Origin: CAZSVI01 sp964610205
GTDB taxonomy: Bacteria > Bacillota > Clostridia > DSM-8532
Direction of reading: 5' to 3'
Assembly (NCBI GenBank): GCA_964610205.1
Contig: CAZSVI010000006.1
Location: 1-51,734, forward strand
Length of the DNA: 51,734 nt
Shown here piece after piece: positions 33,800 through 42,666 of the stretch. Every line of letters starts with the position of its first letter. The stretch's first letter is position 1. Position numbers and translations under genes: made by a program. The notes below the pieces were generated by a model, which searched no databases, was not told where the DNA came from, and saw nothing but the letters and a program-made list of their open reading frames with translations.

Positions 33800-36247
33800 G
33801 TGAAGGCAATTATTATGGCCGGAGGCAAAGGAACGCGCCTGCGCCCCATCACATGCGAATTACCCAAACCTATGGTACCTGTAATGAATATTCCGCTTAT
33901 GGAACATATAATTATACTTTTAAAAAATCATGGCATTACCGAAATAGGTGTTACCCTGATGTATCTTCCTCAAAAAATTAAGGGTTACTTCAAGGATGGA
34001 TCACCCTGGGGTGTCCATTTGACTTACTTTATGGAGGAAAGCCCATTGGGAACCGCCGGAAGCATTTTACGTGCAGCTTCTTTTTTGGATGATACTTTCG
34101 TTGTAATCAGCGGTGACTGTATGACTGATGTTAACCTGTCTGAAGTAATCCGATTCCATTGCTTAAAAAAAGCCATTGCCACGCTGGTTTTAACACGAGT
34201 GGATTATCCACTGGATTTTGGAATTGTCGCAACCGATAGCAGCGGCTATATTACAGGCTTTTTGGAAAAACCCAACCGTAATGAAATATTCAGCGATACA
34301 ATAAATACAGGAATCTATGTAATGGAACCGGATGTTTTAAATTATATCAAGCCGGAGCAGCCTTTTGATTTCAGCCGTGATTTATTTCCAAAGCTTGTGG
34401 ATGGGGGACTTCCACTAATAGGATACACATCCTGCAATTATTGGTCTGATGTTGGATCACTGGAAGCATATTTAAATACACATAAGGATATTTTTGATTT
34501 AAAACCCTGCATTTTTACCAATAAAAAAAACAATCCTGAAAGTATCTCCATCGGCCAATCAACAGTAATTGAACCAACCGCGATAATTAACGGGCCCTGC
34601 ATAATCGGAGGAAATTGCTACATAGGGCATGGCACAGTTATAGACAGTTATACTGTTATCGGACATAACTGTATTATTGAAGATCATTCCTCCATAAAAA
34701 GGAGTATTCTTTTTAATAATTGTTCAATCGGTCCGGGTTGTGAACTTCGGGGCAGCATTCTGGGTACTAAAGTCCGCTTGATGCGTTATGTTTCCTCTTA
34801 TGAGAATGCCGCAATCGGCGATGAAAGTATTATTCATGAACGCTCCATAATTAAACCGAATATTCATATATGGCCGGGTAAAACTGTAGATTCCTTGTCT
34901 ATTGTGGATAGAAATATAGTCTGGGCCTCCAGGTATAATTCTTCCCTTTTCAATTCAAACAGTTTGTCAGGAACAATCAATGTGGACATTACACCTGAAT
35001 TCGCATCCCGTCTGGGTTCCGCATATGGTTCTGTTCTTGGTCAGGGAAAAAGCCTTGTTGTGTCATCTGACAATTCAAATGCTTCGAATTTGTTCAAATA
35101 CGCTTTTATTTCCGGTTTAATGTCTGTTGGAACCCGGGTTTACAATTTGGACGGGGTTCCTATACCCTTAGCCCGTCAGGCAGTTCATATGCTCCAGGTG
35201 GTTGGGGGAATTCATATAAGAAGAAGTTCCGAATCTCCTGAAAAACTTGAAATGAATTTATTTGATGAGACCGGCGCAAATGCGGACAATCTCCTGGGAA
35301 AGACTATAGAAGACGTTTTTTTTAAGGAGGATTTCCTTCGCTGCCGGGCTGAATATATAATGGATATCAACAATATATCCGATTTCCATCAGTATTATAT
35401 CAGTTATCTTCAAAACCGGGTTAATATGGAATATGTAAAAATACACCCTCCAACGGTTTTTGTCATATCCGATTGTGAAGCTATGCTGTCATTTGTCCGT
35501 ACAATATTTACGCATGTCAATATACCTATTTGTGGTGAGATGTATGTGGATAAGTTCGAACCAAAAAAGATACGCAGCGTCGAACATTTTATTCATGCGG
35601 ATTTAACAGCCTTTATTGATCGGAATGGGGAAAAGCTTGTCTTGTTGGATTCCGGCGGAAAAGTTCTCGACGAAACCCGACTGTTTTTGCTGCACGCATA
35701 CCTTCTTTTTAAAACCATTCCGGGATATAATATATTTGCTCCGTTAAATATGACGGCTGCGTTGGAGCATATGGCCGAAGATTTCGGCGGATCGGTAAAA
35801 CGTACGAAAACCTCCGGAAATGCCGTTTTGCGTGAACTTATGAAGGCTGACGTATTCGCTGATAATCTTAACCAGTATATGCTCCAATTTGATGCGGTAG
35901 CATCCCTTGTAAAGACTGTTGAGTATCTGTCGTCACAGAATACGACGCTTGATAACCTTTTAAAATTCATTCCCCGCCATTTTATTAAGCATGCGCTAAT
36001 ATTGTGTCCACTAGAGGCTATAGGAAGGGTAATGCGTATCCTTCACCAGGAAAGCGGATGTAAAAAACAGCTTTTTGATGGAATCAGAATAATTCTGGAG
36101 CAGGGGTGGGTTTTAATCATGCCGGATGCGGAAAAACCATTTATCCATCTGTATGTTGAAGGAAATTCCAGTAAAGAAGCAAATATGCTTCTTAGTAACT
36201 ATTCAGCCAGAATAAAAAAGCTTACAGCCGGTGACGTTAATATTTAA
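33800..36247 (+). CDS. Sugar-1-phosphate nucleotidyltransferase with degenerate phosphomannomutase module
   Basis: The 815-residue protein joins three parts. Residues 1-235 are a nucleotidyltransferase (M-A-G-G-K-G-T-R-L-R-P for the nucleotide, S-G-D for the metal, F-L-E-K-P). Residues about 250-370 form a left-handed beta-helix with hexapeptide repeats. Residues about 390-810 resemble alpha-phosphohexomutases, but the phosphoserine loop T-A-S-H-N-P is replaced by R-R-S-S-E-S-P. Such proteins are usually annotated mannose-1-phosphate guanylyltransferase; the true sugar and nucleotide are unknown. The start is GTG with AGGGAGGT 6 nt upstream. It probably supplies a GDP- or NDP-sugar for surface polysaccharide. 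Confidence 0.85.
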   Translation: MKAIIMAGGKGTRLRPITCELPKPMVPVMNIPLMEHIIILLKNHGITEIGVTLMYLPQKIKGYFKDGSPWGVHLTYFMEESPLGTAGSILRAASFLDDTFVVISGDCMTDVNLSEVIRFHCLKKAIATLVLTRVDYPLDFGIVATDSSGYITGFLEKPNRNEIFSDTINTGIYVMEPDVLNYIKPEQPFDFSRDLFPKLVDGGLPLIGYTSCNYWSDVGSLEAYLNTHKDIFDLKPCIFTNKKNNPESISIGQSTVIEPTAIINGPCIIGGNCYIGHGTVIDSYTVIGHNCIIEDHSSIKRSILFNNCSIGPGCELRGSILGTKVRLMRYVSSYENAAIGDESIIHERSIIKPNIHIWPGKTVDSLSIVDRNIVWASRYNSSLFNSNSLSGTINVDITPEFASRLGSAYGSVLGQGKSLVVSSDNSNASNLFKYAFISGLMSVGTRVYNLDGVPIPLARQAVHMLQVVGGIHIRRSSESPEKLEMNLFDETGANADNLLGKTIEDVFFKEDFLRCRAEYIMDINNISDFHQYYISYLQNRVNMEYVKIHPPTVFVISDCEAMLSFVRTIFTHVNIPICGEMYVDKFEPKKIRSVEHFIHADLTAFIDRNGEKLVLLDSGGKVLDETRLFLLHAYLLFKTIPGYNIFAPLNMTAALEHMAEDFGGSVKRTKTSGNAVLRELMKADVFADNLNQYMLQFDAVASLVKTVEYLSSQNTTLDNLLKFIPRHFIKHALILCPLEAIGRVMRILHQESGCKKQLFDGIRIILEQGWVLIMPDAEKPFIHLYVEGNSSKEANMLLSNYSARIKKLTAGDVNI

Positions 36248-36428
36248 GAAAATATTTATATATATAAATGACTGATGCTTATTCACAATTAAATAGTTAC
36301 CCTCTATGTAAATAAACATATAAATTTTAAGGATTTTTGCTTGCCTATTCACCTTTTTTTCATTACAATAGGGTTATCGCTCAATATACGGAAGTTGAAC
36401 TTTATTCCTGTTATTTTGCCTTACTATG

Positions 36429-36586
36429 ATATGTTGTACTAAATTTTTAGTACAACATATATAGCACAAGTGAATTGAGCGCGTACCGAAATTTTTGCAA
36501 GCAAAACGGCACATGCGCAATATAAAATGAAAAAAGAGATAACTTCTTCAGTATCAATTCATTTCAATTACTTTTTTCATTTTATA
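36429..36586 (-). repeat. Three-copy structured element, copy 2
   Basis: Read on the minus strand: a perfect 16-bp stem TATAAAATGAAAAAAG (36571-36586 with 36521-36536) around a 34-nt loop; P1 GCGC/GCGC (36515-36518 with 36479-36482); P2 GTGCC/GGTAC (36508-36512 with 36483-36487); P3 hairpin at 36488-36507; TATATATGTTG; and a perfect 15-bp terminal hairpin (36429-36460). The remaining 36248-36428 and 36587-36697 of this gap are AT-rich with a palindrome ATTTATATATATAAAT near 36255 and no gene. Confidence 0.7.
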
Positions 36587-36697
36587 TATAACAAATGAAC
36601 ATATATTTTTTAAGGAAGATATTTAAAAATGTACAGCTTCCGCAGCGTATAGTTGCCGGTGATATTGAAAAATCAACTAATGGAAGGATGATCAGCA

Positions 36698-37777
36698 ATG
36701 CCATTGCCTTATAGGGATGTTTTGGAAAACATAAAACCTTATGTTCCGGGAAAACCAATAAGTGATGTTCAAAGGGAACTTGGACTTAAAAGCGTTATCA
36801 AACTTGCTTCAAATGAAAACCCGTTTGGATGCTCGCCAAAAGTAATCCGGGCAATTACCGGATATCTGTCGGAGATCTCGCTCTATCCCGATGGGAATAC
36901 AACTCTTCTGCGTGAAAAACTTGCGAAAATACATGGATTAAGACCGGATCGGTTTGTATTCGGCGCCGGATCCAACGAAATTATTTCTTTCATCGCACAG
37001 ATTTTTTTAAATCCCGGGGATGAATCCATTTATGCCGAGCCTTCTTTTGTGTGGTATGAAACTGCTGTAAGAGCGACAGGAGCGACTCCTGTAATTGTAC
37101 CTCTGAAGGATTTTACCCATGACCTTGAGAAAATGAAAAACGCCATTACCGAAAAAACAAAGATTATATGGATTTGTAATCCGAACAATCCTACCGGAAC
37201 CATAATTACAGCCGATGAACAGAATTCTTTCCTTGAGGCTGTACCCAAGGATGTAGTGGTCGTCCTTGATGAAGCGTATTATGAGTTTGCCCGGGTCGGA
37301 GATTATCCTGAATCGGTTCTTCTTCTGGAGAAATATCCAAACATCATTATACTCAGGACATTTTCAAAAGCATTTGGCCTTGCTTCATTACGGGTGGGCT
37401 ACGGAATGGCTTCTTCAGAAATAAATTCCTACCTGAACCGTATCCGTCCTCCCTTTAATATAAATACCCTTGCCCAGGCTGCTTCATGCGCCGCGTTGGA
37501 CGACGAAAACTTTGTGAGTATGGTCATTGCAGAAAACCGTAAAGGCCTTGTACAGCTTTATAATGCTTTTAAAAATCTTAGCCTTAGGTTTATAGAATCC
37601 TATGCCAACTTTATCTGGGTTGAAACTCCCATTCCCTCCGGGGAAATGTTCCGGAAGCTTTTGCACAAAGGTATTATTGTAAGACCGTTTATGGGAAACT
37701 GGCTTAGAATAACCGTAGGATCAGAAGAAGAAAACAATACCCTTATAAAAGCATTAAGCGAACTTGTTCAGGAATAA
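36698..37777 (+). CDS. hisC: Histidinol-phosphate aminotransferase
   Basis: This PLP enzyme of fold type I moves an amino group between glutamate and imidazole-acetol phosphate in histidine synthesis. The 359-residue protein has S-N-E-N-P-F-G (38-44), N-P-N-N-P-T-G-T (161-168), D-E-A-Y (191-194) contacting the cofactor, and T-F-S-K-A-F-G with the Schiff-base lysine K224. AAGGATG lies 7 nt before the ATG. No other his genes flank it, so an aromatic aminotransferase role is also possible, as some orphan HisC proteins do both. Confidence 0.93.
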   Translation: MPLPYRDVLENIKPYVPGKPISDVQRELGLKSVIKLASNENPFGCSPKVIRAITGYLSEISLYPDGNTTLLREKLAKIHGLRPDRFVFGAGSNEIISFIAQIFLNPGDESIYAEPSFVWYETAVRATGATPVIVPLKDFTHDLEKMKNAITEKTKIIWICNPNNPTGTIITADEQNSFLEAVPKDVVVVLDEAYYEFARVGDYPESVLLLEKYPNIIILRTFSKAFGLASLRVGYGMASSEINSYLNRIRPPFNINTLAQAASCAALDDENFVSMVIAENRKGLVQLYNAFKNLSLRFIESYANFIWVETPIPSGEMFRKLLHKGIIVRPFMGNWLRITVGSEEENNTLIKALSELVQE

Positions 37778-37793
37778 CCAAAACAGATGACAG

Positions 37794-37827
37794 AGCCCCT
37801 TGCCGTAGTTTTGCATCGGGGCTTTTC
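37794..37827. terminator. Terminator between hisC and ispD
   Basis: AGCCCC (37794-37799) pairs with GGGGCT (37818-37823), followed by T4 on the plus strand. The two genes converge here. The large loop (18 nt) makes it moderate. Confidence 0.65.
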
Positions 37828-37832
37828 CATTT

Positions 37833-38528
37833 TCACCTTCCAAGGATAGCTTCGGCATAAACAAGATCTTCAGGTGTGGTGATTTTAATATTGCTGTAGC
37901 TGCCCATTACCATATGTACTTCATACCCCGTCCTTTCAACAAGCATAGAATCATCTGTGCCTTGAAACCCGGTTTTTAGAGCATATTCATGTGCTTTTTG
38001 AATAATGTCCCTTTGAAAAACCTGCGGAGTTTGTATCAACCAAAGGCAAGACCTGTCCAGAGTCTCTTGAACCGTTTGATTCCGGTCGGATCTTTTTATT
38101 GTATCCTTCACCGGCACACCTACACAGGCAGCACCATATTCCACTGCGATTTCAATGGAGTTTTTTATGATATCCGGCGTAACAAGAGGTCTCGCGCCAT
38201 CGTGAACAGCAATAATTCCCGATTCGGGAGAGGTCTTCAAAAGACCCTGATATACCGATTCCTGTCTTTCCCTGCCTCCGTTTACAACGGCAGCAATTTT
38301 CGAAAAATTAAAACTGTTACAAATAAGATCTTCAAATATGTGCCGTTCCTTTTCGTTTATAACAATTACAATTTCAGAAATGCATTCTGTCTGTTCGAAA
38401 GCCATAATTGTATGCGCCAATACAGGCATGCTGAAAAGTAATAAATATTGTTTATTTATATCCGCCTGCATACGGCTTCCCCTGCCGGCAGCCACAATAA
38501 CGGCGGAAGTTTTATGCACTTCGCTCAT
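37833..38528 (-). CDS. ispD: 2-C-methyl-D-erythritol 4-phosphate cytidylyltransferase
   Basis: IspD makes CDP-methylerythritol in the MEP isoprenoid pathway. The 231-residue protein has A-A-G-R-G-S-R-M (14-21 region) for CTP, N-K-Q-Y with the catalytic lysine, V-H-D-G-A-R-P-L-V, and G-T-D-D-S-M-L-V-E near the C-terminus. AAGGGG precedes the ATG. It starts 10 nt after yacL; carD-yacL-ispD is a common Firmicutes order, but ispF is not present downstream. Confidence 0.96.
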   Translation of the reverse strand: MSEVHKTSAVIVAAGRGSRMQADINKQYLLLFSMPVLAHTIMAFEQTECISEIVIVINEKERHIFEDLICNSFNFSKIAAVVNGGRERQESVYQGLLKTSPESGIIAVHDGARPLVTPDIIKNSIEIAVEYGAACVGVPVKDTIKRSDRNQTVQETLDRSCLWLIQTPQVFQRDIIQKAHEYALKTGFQGTDDSMLVERTGYEVHMVMGSYSNIKITTPEDLVYAEAILGR

Positions 38529-38538
38529 AAAAATCCCC

Positions 38539-39591
38539 TTATTTTACAACAGACAGACCCGAAGATTTTGATCTCGCGAAGATCATCCGACCGGCTGAAG
38601 TTTGCAGAACACTTGTAACCACAATATCCACTTCGGAGCCTTTAAACTTGTAGGCGCCCTCCACAACAACCATCGTTCCGTCCTCCAGATAAGCAACACC
38701 CTGTCCGTTTTCTTTACCTTCCCGGATAATTTTGACCGTCATTTCCTCGCCTGAAACAGCCAGAGGTTTTAAAGCATTGGAAAGATCGTTAATATTTAAA
38801 ATGGATATTCCTGAAATTGACGCAACTTTGTTTAAGTTGTAATCATTGGTAACAATACAGGCTTTTTCCTCTTTTGCAAATTGCATCAGCTTTTCATCCA
38901 CTTCGGCAGGAAGCTCCTGTTTTGTTTTTATAATCTTCACGGGAACCGGTGAATCCTGCTTAAGACTGTTTAGAACATCGAGTCCGCGTCTGCCCTTTGC
39001 CCGAATAATATCATCGTGTGAATCAGCCAGATGCCTTAGCTCCTCCAGAACAAAATCAGGAATAATAAGTTCGCCTTCAAGAAAACCTACCCGGCAGACA
39101 TCCAGAATCCTTCCGTCAATTATTACACTAGTGTCCAATACCTTGCAGCTGCATGAGTATCGCTTCCTGTCCTCCATAATGTTTTCATGCTTTTTGGATA
39201 AAGCAAGAAATACACCGCAGCAGCCGAAAAGAATATTTGTAAGAATAGTTAATGGTATTCCAATTATCTGAATTCTCATTAATGCAACAGACAGGAGATT
39301 CGCCACTATCAGACCGGCAATCAGACCCGCGACGCAAATCATCAACTCGTAAAGCGTCAATGTCTGCAGCAGTTTTTCCGTCTTTTCCATTGTAACTGCC
39401 GCAAAACCGACTATTTTACCTCCGATAAATAACATCAATACACCGAATGCTACGGATACTGCCACCATAATGCCAATACTTACAACAGATGTCATGCTGA
39501 TTGCTGCCCGGAGGAACACAAAACGTGTTATTGTAAGCCCGGTCATGGCACCAACAACGGCAAAAGCATACTTCATAGCTTTTTCTAACAT
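38539..39591 (-). CDS. PIN/TRAM domain membrane protein (YacL)
   Basis: The 350-residue protein has four N-terminal transmembrane helices (about 5-140), then a PIN-like nuclease domain with L-D-T-S-V-I-I-D-G-R-I, an acidic set (D, E-E-L, D-D-I-I-R-A-K-G-R-R-G-L-D), V-T-N-D-Y-N-L, and a C-terminal TRAM RNA-binding domain (G-Q-G-V-A-Y-L-E-D-G-T-M-V-V-V-E). It may process RNA at the membrane; the target is unknown. GGGAG lies upstream of the ATG. There is a 135-bp gap to carD. Confidence 0.93.
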   Translation of the reverse strand: MLEKAMKYAFAVVGAMTGLTITRFVFLRAAISMTSVVSIGIMVAVSVAFGVLMLFIGGKIVGFAAVTMEKTEKLLQTLTLYELMICVAGLIAGLIVANLLSVALMRIQIIGIPLTILTNILFGCCGVFLALSKKHENIMEDRKRYSCSCKVLDTSVIIDGRILDVCRVGFLEGELIIPDFVLEELRHLADSHDDIIRAKGRRGLDVLNSLKQDSPVPVKIIKTKQELPAEVDEKLMQFAKEEKACIVTNDYNLNKVASISGISILNINDLSNALKPLAVSGEEMTVKIIREGKENGQGVAYLEDGTMVVVEGAYKFKGSEVDIVVTSVLQTSAGRMIFARSKSSGLSVVK

Positions 39592-39726
39592 TTAACCGAC
39601 TCCCGACATCATATTAAAAATAAACCTCTTTGCCCATATATGTAATTGGTGTTACCTAAAATTTTCATATAGTTTTGTAAATTAAGAATATATACTCTAT
39701 AGACCTATAGCATGCCATGGTTAATA

Positions 39727-40206
39727 TTACAGGCTGATTTTATAGTTTATTAACTCCTCAACTTCAGAAGGTTTCATATTTTCAGCAAGAACCAATTCGC
39801 TGATAAGAATCTGCTTGGCATTATTAAGCATCTTCCGTTCACCCGTAGATAAACCCCTTTGGCGTTCGCGGATAATGAGATGTTTCACAACTTCAGCCAC
39901 ATCAAAAACATTACCGCTTTTAATTTTTGTCATGTTTTCACGATATCGTTTATTCCAGTTGGAAGGCTGTTCGTCAATCTCGCCTTCCAACGAGCGAAAA
40001 ACACTGTCGGCCATTGATTTGTCTATTACATCCCGGATACCGACATTATTGGCGCAATGAATAGGTATCATAACCTTCATTTCACCAATCGGCATTTTCA
40101 TTATATAGTAGCTTTTCTTTTCACCGAGAATTTCTTTCTCTTCAATAGATTCAATTATCCCAGCCCCATGCATGGGATATACTATTTTGTCTCCAATGTC
40201 GTACAT
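39727..40206 (-). CDS. carD: CarD family RNA polymerase-binding regulator
   Basis: CarD binds the RNA polymerase beta subunit and stabilises open complexes. The 159-residue protein begins M-Y-D-I-G-D-K-I-V-Y-P-M-H-G-A-G-I-I-E, the RNAP-interaction Tudor-like domain, followed by N-W-N-K-R-Y-R-E-N and the helical DNA-binding part ending L-S-T-G-E-R-K-M-L-N-N-A-K-Q-I-L. AAGGAG sits 7 nt before the ATG at 40206; the longer frame to 40230 lacks a ribosome site. It is transcribed from the promoter at 40452-40480 with a leader of about 240 nt. Confidence 0.95.
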   Translation of the reverse strand: MYDIGDKIVYPMHGAGIIESIEEKEILGEKKSYYIMKMPIGEMKVMIPIHCANNVGIRDVIDKSMADSVFRSLEGEIDEQPSNWNKRYRENMTKIKSGNVFDVAEVVKHLIIRERQRGLSTGERKMLNNAKQILISELVLAENMKPSEVEELINYKISL

Positions 40207-40451
40207 GACTACACTCCTTTTAGCATTCACATCACCGGTTTTTTATCTCTTGTAACGCATCCCCCCTGAAAAAAACAATGCCGGAACACGCAAACCAGCA
40301 TAAAATATGCAATGCAGCAGGAGAACTTCTACTTATCTGCATCCCCGGTTACCGGGAAAATACTTAAGCGCCCTGGAAACCTGTGACTATCAATGTTTCT
40401 TGATGCCATTCAACATGAAAACGCGCAAAGGCTACAAGCTTTCCAAATATC

Positions 40452-40480
40452 AGTATACTACAATAACAATAAATTGTCAA
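40452..40480 (-). promoter_or_regulatory. carD promoter
   Basis: TTGACA (40475-40480), 17 bp and TATACT (40452-40457) on the minus strand form a near-consensus sigma-A promoter. It would give carD a leader of about 240 nt in which I see no known RNA. Confidence 0.8.
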
Positions 40481-40585
40481 AAAACAGATAATATGAAATG
40501 CTTTACGGTTCTGCGGTTTTTGGATATCTTATCGCTTTTTGTTGATTTATGCGATGAAAGGTTCCTCGGCATATGGTTTTTTTGT

Positions 40586-40615
40586 TTGACAAAGCTTTAT
40601 GAAAAAAACTATAAT
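40586..40615 (+). promoter_or_regulatory. Promoter of the MazG-like gene
   Basis: TTGACA (40586-40591), 18 bp and TATAAT (40610-40615) are both perfect hexamers. Transcription would start about 30 nt before the GTG start codon at 40650. Confidence 0.88.
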
Positions 40616-40649
40616 GATAGTATCCTGTAACAGCGAAGGGGTGTAGTAA

Positions 40650-41054
40650 GTGACAGAGCTTAAAAATACTGTTTTGGATGAATTGCAATATACTTCTCAG
40701 GATTTGCTTATCCGTAATAAAAGCATACTTGATTCAATTACAAAAATGACCGATTCCTCTTCAAGAATATCCAGAACGCTGGTAAAAGCGGTAACCCAGT
40801 GCGGCTGTATAAAAATATGCGGCGAGAAGCAGGAAGTACCTGAAATGGCCAATCTGGATGAACTGAAAGCCCATATGCAATCCCATGTCAAGGGTATACT
40901 GTGTGACAATTGCCGTGATCTCCTGGAAAAGGACATAGGACGCAACCTTTTTTATCTGGCAGCCATATGCAATACACTGGACCTGAACTTATATGATATT
41001 CTTATCAAAGAACTGGAACGCCTTAAGCTTTTAGGAAAATACAGTTTAAGATAA
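40650..41054 (+). CDS. Small conserved protein, MazG-like helical fold possible
   Basis: The 134-residue protein has a helical N-terminus, the block T-Q-C-G-C-I-K-I, a C-D-N-C pair, and a C-terminal stretch E-K-D-I-G-R-N-L-F-Y-L-A-A-I-C-N-T-L-D-L-N-L-Y-D-I that resembles the closing helices of MazG-type all-alpha nucleoside triphosphate pyrophosphohydrolases. The usual E-x-x-E-x-x-D metal motif is not clear, so activity is uncertain. The start is GTG with AAGGGG 8 nt upstream. It has its own strong promoter and terminator and lies between carD and radA on the opposite strand. Confidence 0.6.
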   Translation: MTELKNTVLDELQYTSQDLLIRNKSILDSITKMTDSSSRISRTLVKAVTQCGCIKICGEKQEVPEMANLDELKAHMQSHVKGILCDNCRDLLEKDIGRNLFYLAAICNTLDLNLYDILIKELERLKLLGKYSLR

Positions 41055-41064
41055 CCCGCTTATT

Positions 41065-41097
41065 GCCTGTATACATTTTATATTTTACAGGCTTTTT
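41065..41097 (+). terminator. Terminator of the MazG-like gene
   Basis: GCCTGTA (41065-41071) pairs with TACAGGC (41086-41092), followed by T5. It lies 10 nt after the stop. Confidence 0.85.
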
Positions 41098-41178
41098 ATT
41101 CTAAAAGTTCGCCGGATGCGTCAGAGCCCGGATTATTTCCTATATAGGGAAATATTATACCCGAATTTCATATGATTA

Positions 41179-42537
41179 TCAGAACAAATACTCCAAAGCC
41201 TCTTCCACCGTACCGGCGTAGAGCAATTCCATCTGTTCCGCTATATTGAATGTTGTATGCCGGTTTTTGTTTCCCGCGGGAAGCACACATTTTTGAAAGC
41301 CCATACGTATTGACTCCATAACTCTTTTTTCCACCTGGCTTATGGCACGGATTTCGCCGGTCAAACCAACCTCCCCCATAACCACGGTCGCGGAAGAAAC
41401 CGGCTTGTTTTTAAAGCTTCCGGCTACACTTGCGATAACACCCAGATCGCATGCAGGCTCGTCCAGCTTAATTCCGCCTACCACATTTACATATGCGTCA
41501 AAGCTATGCAGCTGCATACCCACCTTTTTTTCAAGAACAGCCATTAGCATAGTAAGACGGTTATAATCAATACCCGTTGCCATACGGCGCGGCATTCCGA
41601 AGCTGGTTGGCGTAACCAGCGCCTGTATTTCCAGAAGCATAGGCCTGGTTCCCTCTATGCTTGCTGCAATAACCGAACCTGATTGGTTTTTTGCCCGTCC
41701 GTCAAGAAGCAGTCCTGATGGATTACCTACTTCAATCAGCCCTTCCTGCCTCATTTCAAATATTCCGATTTCATTGGTTGAGCCAAACCGGTTTTTTACA
41801 GCACGAAGAATTCTATAATTCTGATGCCGTTCTCCTTCAAAATATAAAACTGTATCCACCATATGCTCTAAAACCCTGGGACCTGCTATTGCTCCTTCTT
41901 TTGTTACATGACCCACTACAAAAATTGTAGTTCCCACCCCTTTCGCAATCCGCATAAGCTGCCCTGTTACTTCTCGGACCTGGCTTACGCTACCCGGAGC
42001 GGACGTTAATTCCTGTCTGTATATTGTCTGAATTGAATCCAGCATAACAACATGAGGTTTATTTTCATCCATCAGTCTTTCAATATTTTCAAAGTTGGTT
42101 TCGGATACCATAAGAATATTTTTATGATTTACCGAAAGTCTTTCAGATCTTAATTTAATCTGCCTGACAGATTCTTCTCCTGAAATATATAAAATTTTAT
42201 GTACGGCAGATAAAGAACCGCAGATTTGAAGCATTAAAGTGGATTTTCCTATTCCGGGATCCCCGCCTACCAAAACCAGGGAACCATGAACAATTCCGCC
42301 TCCCAATACCCTGTCCAGCTCCGTTATGCCTGTTTTCACCCTTTCTTCGGGATCCATTGCCACATCCGTAATCGGAACCGCTTTTGGAATATTTACGTTT
42401 ATAAGCCCTTCCCTGCTTCGCGTTTCAACTTCTTCAACAAAAGAGTTCCATTGAAAACAGGACGGGCATTTCCCCAACCACTTCCCCGTTTCATAACCGC
42501 ATTCGGAACAGACAAATTTTGTTTTTGCCTTAGCCAA
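41179..42537 (-). CDS. radA: DNA repair protein RadA
   Basis: RadA is a RecA-like branch-migration helicase. It has the N-terminal zinc finger (C-S-E-C-G...C-P-S-C), Walker A G-D-P-G-I-G-K-S-T, the RadA K-N-R-F-G motif and a Lon-like C-terminal domain. The frame has an ATG at 42561 without a ribosome site. AAGGGGG lies 7 nt before an in-frame TTG at 42537, which gives the family's normal start (A-K-A-K-T-K-F-V-C) and length of 452, so I choose it. disA, often next to radA, is absent here. Confidence 0.95.
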   Translation of the reverse strand: MAKAKTKFVCSECGYETGKWLGKCPSCFQWNSFVEEVETRSREGLINVNIPKAVPITDVAMDPEERVKTGITELDRVLGGGIVHGSLVLVGGDPGIGKSTLMLQICGSLSAVHKILYISGEESVRQIKLRSERLSVNHKNILMVSETNFENIERLMDENKPHVVMLDSIQTIYRQELTSAPGSVSQVREVTGQLMRIAKGVGTTIFVVGHVTKEGAIAGPRVLEHMVDTVLYFEGERHQNYRILRAVKNRFGSTNEIGIFEMRQEGLIEVGNPSGLLLDGRAKNQSGSVIAASIEGTRPMLLEIQALVTPTSFGMPRRMATGIDYNRLTMLMAVLEKKVGMQLHSFDAYVNVVGGIKLDEPACDLGVIASVAGSFKNKPVSSATVVMGEVGLTGEIRAISQVEKRVMESIRMGFQKCVLPAGNKNRHTTFNIAEQMELLYAGTVEEALEYLF

Positions 42538-42666
42538 TATATTGCCCCCTTTTTCAGACATTTGATTCTTGATATTGACTTTTCGGTTTAGAAAAAATGT
42601 TTAATAAAAGAATCAAGAAAACAAACATCGAAATTAAAAATCATATCCATAAACCAAATAATGTTC

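Noticed and set aside
33631..33867. 78-codon minus-strand frame overlapping the nucleotidyltransferase start
   Set aside because: It overlaps the real gene antisense, has no ribosome site and shows no recognisable pattern.
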